From contig JAYVRA010000011.1 of assembly GCA_043776635.1 (NCBI GenBank), positions 1 through 11,274 on the forward strand: a DNA stretch of 11,274 bases, in the 5' to 3' direction. A program made the translations under genes and the position numbers. The stretch comes from JANMEX01 sp043776635 (GTDB taxonomy: Bacteria > Pseudomonadota > Alphaproteobacteria > Rhizobiales > Rhizobiaceae). Every line of letters starts with the position of its first letter. Within the stretch, counting starts at the first letter, position 1. The notes beneath the pieces were generated by a model. That model ran no database searches and was not told where the DNA came from. It was given only the letters and a program-made list of their open reading frames with translations. Positions 1 to 6,711 of this stretch are shown here, one piece after another.

Positions 1-53
1 CGGTGAACTCAATTCCTGTGCGCATAACCCTGAATCGCACATCCAGCAAAACA

Positions 54-77
54 AGGGAATCCAAATCTGGACTCCTT
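54..77. repeat. Imperfect hairpin, possible terminator of an upstream gene
   Basis: Bases 54-63 pair with 68-77 around a four-base loop (AATC), with one A/C mismatch and one G-T wobble. Only a short pyrimidine run (CTTCGTT) follows, so this is not a classical factor-independent terminator. It could end transcription from a gene left of the window. Inference only. Confidence 0.3.
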
Positions 78-141
78 CGTTGCGATCAATCCACTAGTCG
101 CCAGAACAAAAACTATCGTGGGCAGACAGTAAGCATCAGTG

Positions 142-173
142 CCGGTATGTCAAAAATCTCACTGAAATACCGG
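142..173. repeat. 11-bp inverted repeat (CCGGTATGTCA / TGAAATACCGG)
   Basis: The arms at 142-152 and 163-173 match at 10 of 11 positions around a 10-base loop. It lies about 35 bases upstream of the candidate promoter of the secreted pair and about 155 bases before its first ATG. It could be a regulator-binding operator or a transcript hairpin. There is no T-tract after it, which argues against a simple terminator. Confidence 0.4.
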
Positions 174-206
174 TAGACTTGTCGTTTATGTTGAAAAAAG
201 CATCCG

Positions 207-243
207 TTGACTTCGATTTTCCTAAAAAGATAATAAATATAAC
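207..243 (+). promoter_or_regulatory. Weak candidate promoter for the secreted pair
   Basis: TTGACT at 207-212 resembles a sigma-70 -35 box (5 of 6). The following AT-rich run has possible -10 hexamers: TAATAA at 231-236 with an 18-base spacer but only 3 matches, or TATAAC at 238-243 with 5 matches but a spacer that is too long (25). The poor compromise between spacing and match keeps this a candidate only. Confidence 0.25.
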
Positions 244-328
244 GAAATAACCCTGGCGGGTGATTGCATCGCGGCAAAAAACGGCTCACGTAAGGTAACC
301 AGGGGCTTGCATACGTTGAGAGGCAATT

Positions 329-2395
329 ATGTCATTGCAAAATAGTCGAATTCCCCGTTTCATTATTTCAACAATCAAACCGGTTTTAATACTAATCGCG
401 TTCATTTGCTTGCCGTGCAGTTCTGCTTTTGCAACTGAAGATGGTATTTTGCGTCTCGGTGATACGGTGATAACCGGATTCTCCGGCGTGCTGGAGCCAT
501 CCACCGAAGCGCCTGACCGGGTTCATAATACGACCATGGACGAGACAATCATCAATCCGGCTGGCGTTTCTGCACGCATCACCAGCCTTGCCGCGCCTGG
601 CTATGTTTGGGACGCTCGCGTTTGGAATGCCGCGCCGGTGAAGGAATTTTATGCCAAGGATGTCGGCCAAGTGTTTGGCGTGACGTTGGACGATGCTGAA
701 TTTCCCAACATATATCTCAGCGCCACTTCCGCCTATGGCCTCCACATTGTGCTGAAAGATACGGATAAAGACGGTCGCCCCGAGCGTCTGACAGAGGGCG
801 ATGATCGCGCTGCTTGGATGAATGGCATGTGGGGTAAAGCCGATCCAAACGGCGGGCCGGGCAGCATTTGGAAAATAGATGGCAAGACAGGCAAGGTTTC
901 GCTATTTGCCAATGTGAAGTTTAACAATGTTGATAATGCTGGCGGTGGCCTTGGCAATATTACCTATGCATCTGATTTGAAACAGCTATTTGTCTCTGAT
1001 CTAACCACCGGCATGATCCATCGTTATGATATGGACGGTAACGAGCTGGAAATTTACGACCATGGCACAACCGGCCGCATCTCCGCTGACTTGCCTGCAA
1101 TCGCCTATGATCCAAAAACAGTCCTTGATATTTCGTCCGGTGACTTTGACCCGGAAGCTTTGGATACCTGGGGTTACACAGACAAAGACCGGCGCGTTTG
1201 GGCGCTGGCCTATCATGAAGGACGACTGTTTTATTCGGTCGTCGGGGGTAATGAAATCTGGTCCGTCGGCTTTGATGAACAGACTGGAAAATTCCAGACC
1301 AAGGCACGCCTCGAACTCGAAGTGCCGAAAAAGCCCAAATCAATTCCGGTTTCTGATATTATTTTTTCCAACAAGGGCGCGATGATTTTAGCACAGCGCG
1401 GTGCACCAAAATCAACTTATGACTATAAAAACTTCGCGGACTTCGGCAAGTCCCGCACCTACCGTTACTGGCTTGAAAGTCCCGATGATCCGAAAACGCC
1501 AAGCCGCTGGAGTGCCGGTCCTGAAGAGTATGCCATCGGGTTTAAAGATGATGAACGCTCCAATGATGGCGGCGTTGATCTCAATTATGGTTATGACAAA
1601 GAGGGCTATATTGACACGGGCGCATGCGAGGCATCGCTTTGGACAACCGGCGATAATTTGCGCAACAACAAAGACTTGGAAGTGCCGCTGTTGAAGGGCG
1701 GACCACTGGTCATAGATGGATTGCAGGGCATGCCGGCCGGTCCCGTCAAAGACTATAAGTCAGACAATAACTCGCCGCCATGGGTCACCTACATGGTGGA
1801 TTATGACCCGTCTAACACCGATCAGACTTACGAAATCGACAGTCCAATGAATTATAGCGATGTGGAAACGACGGGCTGGTTGGGCGATTTGATATCGTAC
1901 AAAAAGGATTGTTCCGGCGTTGCAAAGGGTGGCTATTACGGCGGCCCGGGCTACAGTTGGCCAGCTGGTCCGGCTTACTACACTGACACCGTCTATGTTC
2001 CTCATGACCCGTATCCCCGTGATGAGGCCTGCACGCCGGGCGTTAACTGCCCGGCCAATCCAAAGCAATGCGTGAAGCAGACAGGCGAGTTCATCTGCGA
2101 CAGTGATGCAGGAAAATGGACCTACAAAACACTGCTTAAGCTCAGCGATGTTGTTGATGCAAATGCTATCAAAATTGAAAAAGTGTCTGCTGGTGCCGTA
2201 ATACTTGGCGGCAAAATTCTGCCATTTTCGTCGCCATCAAGCTACTTGGAAATCAAGGGCGGGTCTTCCGGCCAATTAATGTCAGCAGGCCTTTGTATTT
2301 TCAACAAGGATGATGAAAACAGCGGTCAGCCCTATGAGTGCTGCAAAACGACAATTGCCGTGCAAGCGCCGCTTGCCGCTTGCGTAAAAAAGTGA
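329..2395 (+). CDS. Secreted propeller-like protein with C-terminal Cys-rich Ig-like domain
   Basis: I do not recognise a named family over the whole length. Residues 1-35 form a signal peptide (basic start, hydrophobic core about 18-29, probable cleavage after A-F-A at 35), so the product is exported. Residues about 90-360 look like a beta-propeller (NHL/SMP-30 style): similar strand motifs recur at YGLHIV (136), SIWKID (179), MIHRYD (229) and EIWSV (309), each followed by an Asp/Gly turn such as DGKTGK or DMDGNE. A D-x-D-x-D-G loop (144-149) could bind calcium. Residues about 400-550 are rich in Gly, Tyr and Asp. The end (581-685) is a separate cysteine-framework domain, C-x8-C-x4-G-x-W then CC (671-672) and C685, shared with the next protein. 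No transmembrane anchor or lipobox is seen beyond the signal. Start chosen because GAGAGG lies five bases upstream and the signal peptide follows directly. Role is inferred as periplasmic or cell-surface; no catalytic residues can be assigned. Confidence 0.85.
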   Translation: MSLQNSRIPRFIISTIKPVLILIAFICLPCSSAFATEDGILRLGDTVITGFSGVLEPSTEAPDRVHNTTMDETIINPAGVSARITSLAAPGYVWDARVWNAAPVKEFYAKDVGQVFGVTLDDAEFPNIYLSATSAYGLHIVLKDTDKDGRPERLTEGDDRAAWMNGMWGKADPNGGPGSIWKIDGKTGKVSLFANVKFNNVDNAGGGLGNITYASDLKQLFVSDLTTGMIHRYDMDGNELEIYDHGTTGRISADLPAIAYDPKTVLDISSGDFDPEALDTWGYTDKDRRVWALAYHEGRLFYSVVGGNEIWSVGFDEQTGKFQTKARLELEVPKKPKSIPVSDIIFSNKGAMILAQRGAPKSTYDYKNFADFGKSRTYRYWLESPDDPKTPSRWSAGPEEYAIGFKDDERSNDGGVDLNYGYDKEGYIDTGACEASLWTTGDNLRNNKDLEVPLLKGGPLVIDGLQGMPAGPVKDYKSDNNSPPWVTYMVDYDPSNTDQTYEIDSPMNYSDVETTGWLGDLISYKKDCSGVAKGGYYGGPGYSWPAGPAYYTDTVYVPHDPYPRDEACTPGVNCPANPKQCVKQTGEFICDSDAGKWTYKTLLKLSDVVDANAIKIEKVSAGAVILGGKILPFSSPSSYLEIKGGSSGQLMSAGLCIFNKDDENSGQPYECCKTTIAVQAPLAACVKK

Positions 2396-2405
2396 GGGCG
2401 GGATC

Positions 2406-4130
2406 ATGAATAAATCACTCGCTGCTTGCGCCCGTTCCCTAATGATGACGCTTTTTCTAGTATTAGGCGCGTTGAGTATTTTCACATCGGCTCACGCTGG
2501 ACCAACAAAAAACTGCCTCTCGTCAGACCCCGCCGTGAGCTGTGGCTATGCGCCCGGCACATTTTTGATCACCCTTCATTTGAAGGGCAATGGCGGCAAT
2601 GTCCCCCGGTCCGTGGAGATTACTCCATTGACACCCGGCATCACAATCGCATCGGCCGCGTCCACCTATCCCGTTAATGGCGGTATCGTCCGGATCACGT
2701 TGAAGGGCGCGCATTCCGGCGATGTGGTAGATTTGCAGGTCAACGGTTCAACAACCACGCCAGACCCCGAAACGGGTTTAAGCCAGTGTTGCAATGGCAA
2801 AATCACAGTGAAAATTCCCGCCGGACTGGATTGTGGAACGCCGAAATTGGCAATCTCCAAAATCTGCGAACCGGCAAAATTGATAAAAGTCCCCGTCGGA
2901 AATTCCGCCAGCGGCCTCGCCTATGTTTCAAAGTGTAAAATAACTGTGGACTCCTACGGTCCCATCACCGGACTTCTGTCAGTCAGTGAATATTTATCGG
3001 CCAACGGCGGCAAAATCACCTCGCTTTCATCCAGTGACCCGTGGTCATGTCTGCCCGATGCGCCTGCTGCTGCTAATAGTTTGGTAAGCTGCAAAATGCT
3101 CGGTAGTGCGATGTCACAGCCAAGCGATAGCTCGGCAATCGATGTTGCCGTGCAATTTGCCACCCCTGATGAAGCCTATGGTGCTGAAAATTGCGCTGGC
3201 CTGAAAAATGAAGGCAAAAAAATCGATCAAATCTGCGAGCCGGTTGTTTTGGCTGCCGCTGCGATTATCATACCGCCAGTGGTTAGTCCGCCGAAGCAGC
3301 TGCCGGTAGTCACGCCGCCAAAGCCCAAACCAATAGCCCTGCCATCATGCGACCCTGCAACGGCAAGCCCCGCAGGCGAGCTATGCCGCTGCCGGTTTGA
3401 CTATATGCAGAAGACATCAAAAACTTCGTGCCGCTGTAGCGATGGTTATAGTCTGCGCAAAGGCCAGGGTTGCTTTCCGGATGCACCAAAATGCGATGGC
3501 ATAACTGCAAAAGCGAAAAACGGCGAATGCGCTTGTATTTACAAGAACATGAACCCTACTAGCGCATCATCCTGCGCTTGCACACGCGGCAATAAGTTCA
3601 TCGCGGGCAGGGGCTGCGTTCCTATTGATCCTGTGTGCGACAACGGCACTAAATACAACAGAGAGCGCGGCCGCTGTGAGCCGGCCTGTGGCAGCGGCTA
3701 CCAATATAACGTGAAGCGCAATAAGTGTTTTCCGTTAGAGCTGGTGTGTGATGACGGTACGCAATACAACAAGGTCCGTGATCGTTGCGAGCCAATCTGT
3801 GATGATGGCTACCAATATAGCGTGAAGCGCAACAGGTGTTTGGCGGTTCAGCCCGTCTGCAATGATGGCGAGGTTTATAACCCCAAACGCAACCGCTGCG
3901 ACCAAGCGCAAACAAATTGTGACAACGGCTATGTGTACGACCGCCGTTCAAATAGCTGCGTCGAAATCCAATGCCCGGATGGTACTGAGCTGGTGCGCGG
4001 CCAATGCCGCCATGTTCAACAAACATGCGAGTTTCCGAAGATACCGCTAAAAGGCCAATGCATCGATCCTCAGGATATTATCAAACTTTTCCCCAAGCGG
4101 CTCCAGAATGACAATACAACAATTCAATAA
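2406..4130 (+). CDS. Secreted modular protein: Ig-like, DUF11-like, Pro linker, Cys-rich repeats
   Basis: The gene starts 10 bases after the previous stop, with GAGGG overlapping that stop, so the two are surely one operon. Residues 1-31 are a signal peptide (core about 12-27, probable cleavage after A-H-A). Residues 37-143 repeat the cysteine framework of the upstream protein's last domain: C37-x8-C46-x4-G51-x-F53, then CC128-129 and C143. Residues about 147-265 resemble DUF11 (an Ig-like surface repeat): LAISKICEPA, C-K-I-T-V, a YGPITG turn, DPWSC and a closing AENCA. Residues about 284-313 are a Pro/Lys/Val linker. From 315 onward the chain is cysteine modules: two 48-residue six-Cys units (315-410), then six C-x12-C units and two shorter C-x10-C units (411-552). 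There is no membrane anchor and no C-terminal aromatic outer-membrane signature. Such architecture suggests a disulphide-stabilised surface or matrix protein, perhaps adhesive; that is inference. The Cys tail superficially resembles EGF-like repeats but the spacing is not canonical. Confidence 0.85.
   Translation: MNKSLAACARSLMMTLFLVLGALSIFTSAHAGPTKNCLSSDPAVSCGYAPGTFLITLHLKGNGGNVPRSVEITPLTPGITIASAASTYPVNGGIVRITLKGAHSGDVVDLQVNGSTTTPDPETGLSQCCNGKITVKIPAGLDCGTPKLAISKICEPAKLIKVPVGNSASGLAYVSKCKITVDSYGPITGLLSVSEYLSANGGKITSLSSSDPWSCLPDAPAAANSLVSCKMLGSAMSQPSDSSAIDVAVQFATPDEAYGAENCAGLKNEGKKIDQICEPVVLAAAAIIIPPVVSPPKQLPVVTPPKPKPIALPSCDPATASPAGELCRCRFDYMQKTSKTSCRCSDGYSLRKGQGCFPDAPKCDGITAKAKNGECACIYKNMNPTSASSCACTRGNKFIAGRGCVPIDPVCDNGTKYNRERGRCEPACGSGYQYNVKRNKCFPLELVCDDGTQYNKVRDRCEPICDDGYQYSVKRNRCLAVQPVCNDGEVYNPKRNRCDQAQTNCDNGYVYDRRSNSCVEIQCPDGTELVRGQCRHVQQTCEFPKIPLKGQCIDPQDIIKLFPKRLQNDNTTIQ
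3348..3635 (+). repeat. Two 48-residue six-cysteine modules in the secreted protein
   Basis: Residues 315-362 and 363-410 of the encoded protein have an identical cysteine spacing, C-x11-C-x-C-x12-C-x-C-x11-C-x6, although most other residues differ. Shared features include G-E-x-C near the second Cys, S-C-x-C in the middle and G-x-G-C near the end. Exact conservation of spacing against diverged sequence implies an old duplication held in place by disulphides. Confidence 0.8.
3636..4061 (+). repeat. Eight tandem C-x(10-12)-C modules
   Basis: Residues 411-552 contain six units of the form C-[DNG]-[DNS]-G-x-x-Y-[NDS]-x4-[RN]-x-C, or close to it, starting at 411, 428, 448, 465, 485 and 505, then two shorter units (C-x10-C) at 523 and 541. 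The first four form two 37-residue super-units (411-447 and 448-484, bases 3636-3746 and 3747-3857) that share 22 of 37 residues. Their second halves are nearly identical in DNA (3696-3730 against 3807-3841, 32 of 35 bases), which indicates a more recent in-frame duplication. Confidence 0.8.
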
Positions 4131-4174
4131 AATAACGGAACTTTGAACGATCTGACACCGGGTTAATGTATCAA

Positions 4175-4226
4175 ACCATGCCGGTCGGGCAAACACCGAT
4201 CGGCATGGTGCTGCGATTTTCGCAGC
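4175..4226. terminator. Back-to-back hairpins between convergent genes
   Basis: Bases 4175-4188 pair with 4196-4209 over 14 positions with a single G-T wobble and a 7-base loop. Immediately adjoining, GCTGCGA (4210-4216) pairs with TCGCAGC (4220-4226) around a TTT loop. The pair sits in the only gap between the plus-strand secreted genes and the minus-strand HAD gene, so it probably terminates both. Neither strand has a real U-tract after the stem, so termination may depend on Rho, or the structures may serve mainly as 3' end protection. Confidence 0.65.
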
Positions 4227-4253
4227 GTCACCGGATTACTGCCAGCCCACGCC

Positions 4254-4847
4254 CTACAGCCCCAAGTCCGCCCGCAGCGTGTCTACTCCCGTAAACAGAA
4301 CCGCCTGCCAACCATAGTTCTGCGCGGCTTTCACGTTGTCGCCATTGTCATCAATGAACAGCGTGGCCGCGGGTTCGATGCCGAAGGTCTTGGTGTGCAA
4401 ATCATAGATAGCGCGGTCCGGCTTGATGAGCTTGACCAAACCTGAAACCGTGACCCCGCGTGGCTCCTTCAGAAATGGATACATCTCCTGCGCCTGAACA
4501 AATGTATCGGCGGCGAAGTTGGTTAGCATGGTCACATCCATGCCGGATGAAATCAGCCCGCGCATGAAGGCCACGCTGCCTTCGATTTCTGAATACACCA
4601 TCTCGTGCCAAAATTTGCGAAACCCGCGAATGTTGATCTCGTGTTGCGGATGGTCCGCAATCAGCAGCGCTTCAGCCTCGCCCCACGTTCGGCCACGGTC
4701 CTGCTCAATGTTCCACTCATGTGTGCAAACATGCGCAAAGAAATGCGCCCGCTCGCTATCGCCCGGGATAAGGCGGCGGAACGGAATTTCCGGATCATAA
4801 TTTATCAGCACTTTGCCAATGTCGAAAACCACGTGCTTGATATTCAT
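4254..4847 (-). CDS. HAD-superfamily hydrolase, subfamily IA (YihX-like)
   Basis: Probable phosphatase of the haloacid-dehalogenase fold, cytoplasmic. From the ATG at 4847 (197 aa) the chain opens with motif I, VVFDIGKVLI, whose Asp (residue 9) is the expected nucleophile; position +2 is Gly rather than the Asp of most HAD phosphatases, as in the YihX-like group (FDLGNV). Motif II is LTN (Thr 109), motif III KPD (Lys 142), motif IV FIDDNGDN (Asp 166-167), with a helical cap at about 15-95. The substrate cannot be read from sequence; alpha-glucose-1-phosphate is the substrate of the E. coli relative. A GTG at 4853 would overlap the mutY stop by four bases and add two residues; I prefer the ATG two bases after that stop because family members start just before motif I. 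No clear ribosome binding site is present, so translation is probably coupled to mutY. Confidence 0.9.
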   Translation of the reverse strand: MNIKHVVFDIGKVLINYDPEIPFRRLIPGDSERAHFFAHVCTHEWNIEQDRGRTWGEAEALLIADHPQHEINIRGFRKFWHEMVYSEIEGSVAFMRGLISSGMDVTMLTNFAADTFVQAQEMYPFLKEPRGVTVSGLVKLIKPDRAIYDLHTKTFGIEPAATLFIDDNGDNVKAAQNYGWQAVLFTGVDTLRADLGL

Positions 4848-4849
4848 TA

Positions 4850-5995
4850 TCACTTATATTTCCTCGTCGCGTTCGGCAGCGCAAGTTCAATCGCCTTCTT
4901 CATCACGCTCGGCAAGGCCTCATTTGGCAAGTCGTGCAGGCTCGACCACCAATAATCGGGCCGCGCATTGCTGCCGTGCGCCGCCCGTGTGCTTTCCGTA
5001 TCGCCGCCGTACGGTTGCTGTATCATATCCGGGCGCTTCCCGAAAATTTGCCGGTAGACATTCAAGCTCAATTCAAAATGCGTGAAAACATGTTTGATAG
5101 AGCCGCAATCCAGCCAGTCTCCGCCAAACGGCGCAGCGCTAAGGTCGCTCGCGCCGTCCTGCCGCGAATTCCAATTTGTGGTCGGCACGCCGGTCATTCC
5201 CGCCAGCAGGCCTTTGTCGTTTCGCTTGGTGAGTAGCACAGCGCCTTGGCTATTAACCGCGATGTAGGCTGCACCAAAACGCAATGGTTTCAATGGCTTG
5301 GCAAGCCTCACAGGAAAGCGCTGCGGGTTGCCGCCGGCAAAACCCCGGCAATTTTCGTGCAAAGGACAAATGCCACATTTCGGATTGCGCGGGGTGCAGA
5401 CAGTCGCGCCAAGGTCCATGCAGCTTTGCGCAAAATCACCGGGGCGGGACTGGCTTAGTGTTTCGCTAACCAATTGATATATTTGTGCTTTCGCCTTTAT
5501 CACTGGCGATTCAATGGCGAATAATCGCGTAAAAACCCGCTCAACATTGCCATCCACAACCGTCTCCGGTCGCCCGAAAGCAATCGCCGCAATGGCCGCC
5601 GATGTGTAACACCCGATGCCTGGCAGCGCTGCAAGCTGTTGAATAGATTGCGGAAATTGACCTGCATATTGGGATACCACCAAATTCGCACATTTCTTCA
5701 AATTCCGTGCGCGGCTGTAGTAGCCAAGTCCTGCCCACGCTTTGAGAATATCCTCCTCGTCCGCGCCCGCCAATGCTTCCAAAGAGGTCCAAGTCTTTGT
5801 AAAGAAAGAGAAATAAGTCTTCACCGTCTCCACAACAGTTTGCTGCAACATGATTTCGGACAACCAAACTCTATATGGATCCGGCTTTTCGCCCGCCAAA
5901 ATCAGTGAGGGAGCCACCCGCCACGGCAAATCGCGATGGTTCACATCATACCATTCCAGCAGTTTTTGCGCGATTCTCTGAGCCATGGATTTCAA
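4850..5995 (-). CDS. mutY: A/G-specific adenine glycosylase MutY
   Basis: Base-excision repair enzyme that removes adenine mispaired with 8-oxoguanine or G, preventing G:C to T:A mutations. Of its 381 residues, the N-terminal part carries the catalytic Glu in W-L-S-E-I-M-L-Q-Q-T (Glu 47), the helix-hairpin-helix LPGIG (124-128), and the catalytic Asp in VVDGNVERV (Asp 148). The [4Fe-4S] cluster ligands are Cys 200, 207, 210 and 216 in C-x6-C-x2-C-x5-C spacing. Residues about 238-370 form the NUDIX-like 8-oxoG recognition domain, including the typical KHVFTHFEL (301-309). All key residues are intact and the length is near normal (E. coli 350). The start is TTG at 5995, supported by TAAGG seven bases upstream; an internal ATG at 5986 lacks a well-spaced site. 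It is transcribed away from the DUF721 gene and followed directly by the HAD hydrolase. Confidence 0.96.
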   Translation of the reverse strand: MKSMAQRIAQKLLEWYDVNHRDLPWRVAPSLILAGEKPDPYRVWLSEIMLQQTVVETVKTYFSFFTKTWTSLEALAGADEEDILKAWAGLGYYSRARNLKKCANLVVSQYAGQFPQSIQQLAALPGIGCYTSAAIAAIAFGRPETVVDGNVERVFTRLFAIESPVIKAKAQIYQLVSETLSQSRPGDFAQSCMDLGATVCTPRNPKCGICPLHENCRGFAGGNPQRFPVRLAKPLKPLRFGAAYIAVNSQGAVLLTKRNDKGLLAGMTGVPTTNWNSRQDGASDLSAAPFGGDWLDCGSIKHVFTHFELSLNVYRQIFGKRPDMIQQPYGGDTESTRAAHGSNARPDYWWSSLHDLPNEALPSVMKKAIELALPNATRKYK

Positions 5996-6007
5996 ACTAA
6001 CGCCTTA
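5993..6007 (-). promoter_or_regulatory. Ribosome binding site deciding a TTG start for mutY
   Basis: On the minus strand TAAGG (6007-6003) is followed by seven bases and then TTG at 5995-5993. The alternative in-frame ATG at 5986 would lie 16 bases from the same site, too far for normal use. This favours a three-residue-longer product with a rare start codon, which may keep MutY expression low. Confidence 0.5.
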
Positions 6008-6080
6008 GGATTTGATTTCCAGTCTTGCATTGATGTGCTATGGACTTATCCAGTAATTTTATCGGAAACTATTGATTTAT

Positions 6081-6578
6081 ATGAAGAAATCCACAATTTT
6101 TAAGCCCATCGGCGGCGCGGTTACAGCGCTCTTGGACCCGCTTTTGGCCAAGCGCACCCATGTTGACGCCTCGCTTGCGCTTGCTTGGCCGCAGCTTGCG
6201 GGCGAAAAACTGGCCGGCCGCACCCAGCCCTTGAAAGTCGCGTGGCCCATGCGCACAACGCCGGATGATCCCTTTAAGCCCGGCACTTTATCAGTGGCTT
6301 GCGAAGGCGCGGTGGCGCTGGATTTGCAATATCGCACCACCGAACTCATTCAGCGCATCAATGGATTTTTCGGCTATGCCGCCATTTCCAAAATCCGCAT
6401 CGAACAGCGGGCCATCGACCAATTTAGACCAAAAAAACGCAGCGAACGGCCTGCTTTAGTACAAAATGAGCGCAATTCGCTCGAAAAGCAGGTGGTCTCA
6501 ATAGAAAATGATGGTTTGCGTGACGCGCTCTTCCGCCTCGGTGAGAGCATAAAGCTTGAGAGAAATTCCAAAAAATAA
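6081..6578 (+). CDS. DUF721 / DciA-like protein
   Basis: Member of the DUF721 family, which includes DciA, the helicase loader that recruits DnaB in bacteria lacking DnaC. The 165 residues begin with the family's N-terminal KPIGGAVTALLDPLLAKR, followed by an L-A-L-A-W-P-Q-L-A-G-E-K-L segment (about 33-45) and the strand-rich core GTLSVACEGAVALDLQY with a helix TTELIQRINGFFG. The tail after about 115 is charged and probably disordered. Start: ATG at 6081; a TTG at 6072 would add three residues and lies only three bases after GGAAA, so the exact start is uncertain. It is divergent from mutY across an 85-base gap in which I see only weak promoter-like hexamers (TTGATT 6012-6017, TGCTAT 6036-6041). 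It leads the plus-strand group DUF721, DsbA-like, smc. The assignment to DciA function rather than a paralogue is by family. Confidence 0.85.
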   Translation: MKKSTIFKPIGGAVTALLDPLLAKRTHVDASLALAWPQLAGEKLAGRTQPLKVAWPMRTTPDDPFKPGTLSVACEGAVALDLQYRTTELIQRINGFFGYAAISKIRIEQRAIDQFRPKKRSERPALVQNERNSLEKQVVSIENDGLRDALFRLGESIKLERNSKK

Positions 6579-6592
6579 CGCATCACGCATTT

Positions 6593-6621
6593 TTGTATTC
6601 AAACTGTTCACACAACATAAA
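6593..6621 (+). promoter_or_regulatory. Weak candidate promoter before the DsbA-like gene
   Basis: TTGTAT (6593-6598) and CATAAA (6616-6621) are separated by exactly 17 bases in the 133-base gap after the DUF721 gene. They match the sigma-70 consensus at 3 and 4 of 6 positions. The gap is long for an operon and the local sequence is AT-rich, so an internal promoter is plausible but not shown. Confidence 0.22.
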
Positions 6622-6700
6622 AAAACATGGCATAACCCCGCTGTAATTGCCCGCCTATCTCGCTTTCAATCAGCTTTACGCTCAATCTTCGTTTCAAATC

Positions 6701-6706
6701 AGGTGA
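6701..6706 (+). promoter_or_regulatory. Shine-Dalgarno site fixing the DsbA-like start
   Basis: AGGTGA lies five bases before the ATG at 6712. The same frame is open upstream to an ATG at 6556 inside the DUF721 gene, but only the 6712 start places the basic, hydrophobic and lipobox segments at the N-terminus. This decides the start. Confidence 0.75.
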
Positions 6707-6711
6707 TTCTT

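Larger units (their letters stand above)
1..328. other. Non-coding leader upstream of the secreted-protein pair
   Basis: I see no supportable gene here. One forward frame is open from base 3 to a stop at 172-174, but it has no convincing start, no ribosome binding site and a Ser/Arg/Lys-rich composition typical of chance translation. The stretch is AT-rich, especially 181-250, and holds two imperfect hairpins (54-77 and 142-173), a candidate promoter (207-243), and a 6-base inverted repeat CCCTGG/CCAGGG (251-256 and 299-304) that could fold in the leader of the first gene. The first gene's ribosome binding site GAGAGG lies at 318-323, five bases before its ATG. The left edge may be the 3' flank of an upstream gene outside the window. 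Confidence 0.6.

Noticed and set aside
3..174. Open forward frame to a stop at 172-174, possible tail of an upstream gene
   Set aside because: Composition is Ser/Arg/Lys-rich without any recognisable motif, it spans two hairpins, and it is only about 57 codons long; chance is more likely.
960..1343. 127-codon minus-strand frame within the propeller gene
   Set aside because: No start context and no recognisable motif; it lies fully inside a well-supported forward gene.
3649..4026. 125-codon minus-strand frame opposite the Cys-rich repeats
   Set aside because: Its apparent internal repeats are the reverse reading of the forward tandem modules, and the forward frame has the signal peptide and domain structure.
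3636..4061. CRISPR-like regular repeat spacing in the DNA
   Set aside because: The periodicity is in frame and follows protein modules of 17-20 residues; there are no identical direct repeats with unique spacers.
6556..6711. Upstream extension of the DsbA-like gene to an ATG inside the DUF721 gene
   Set aside because: It would bury the signal peptide and lipobox 52 residues in, and a well-placed AGGTGA site precedes the ATG at 6712.
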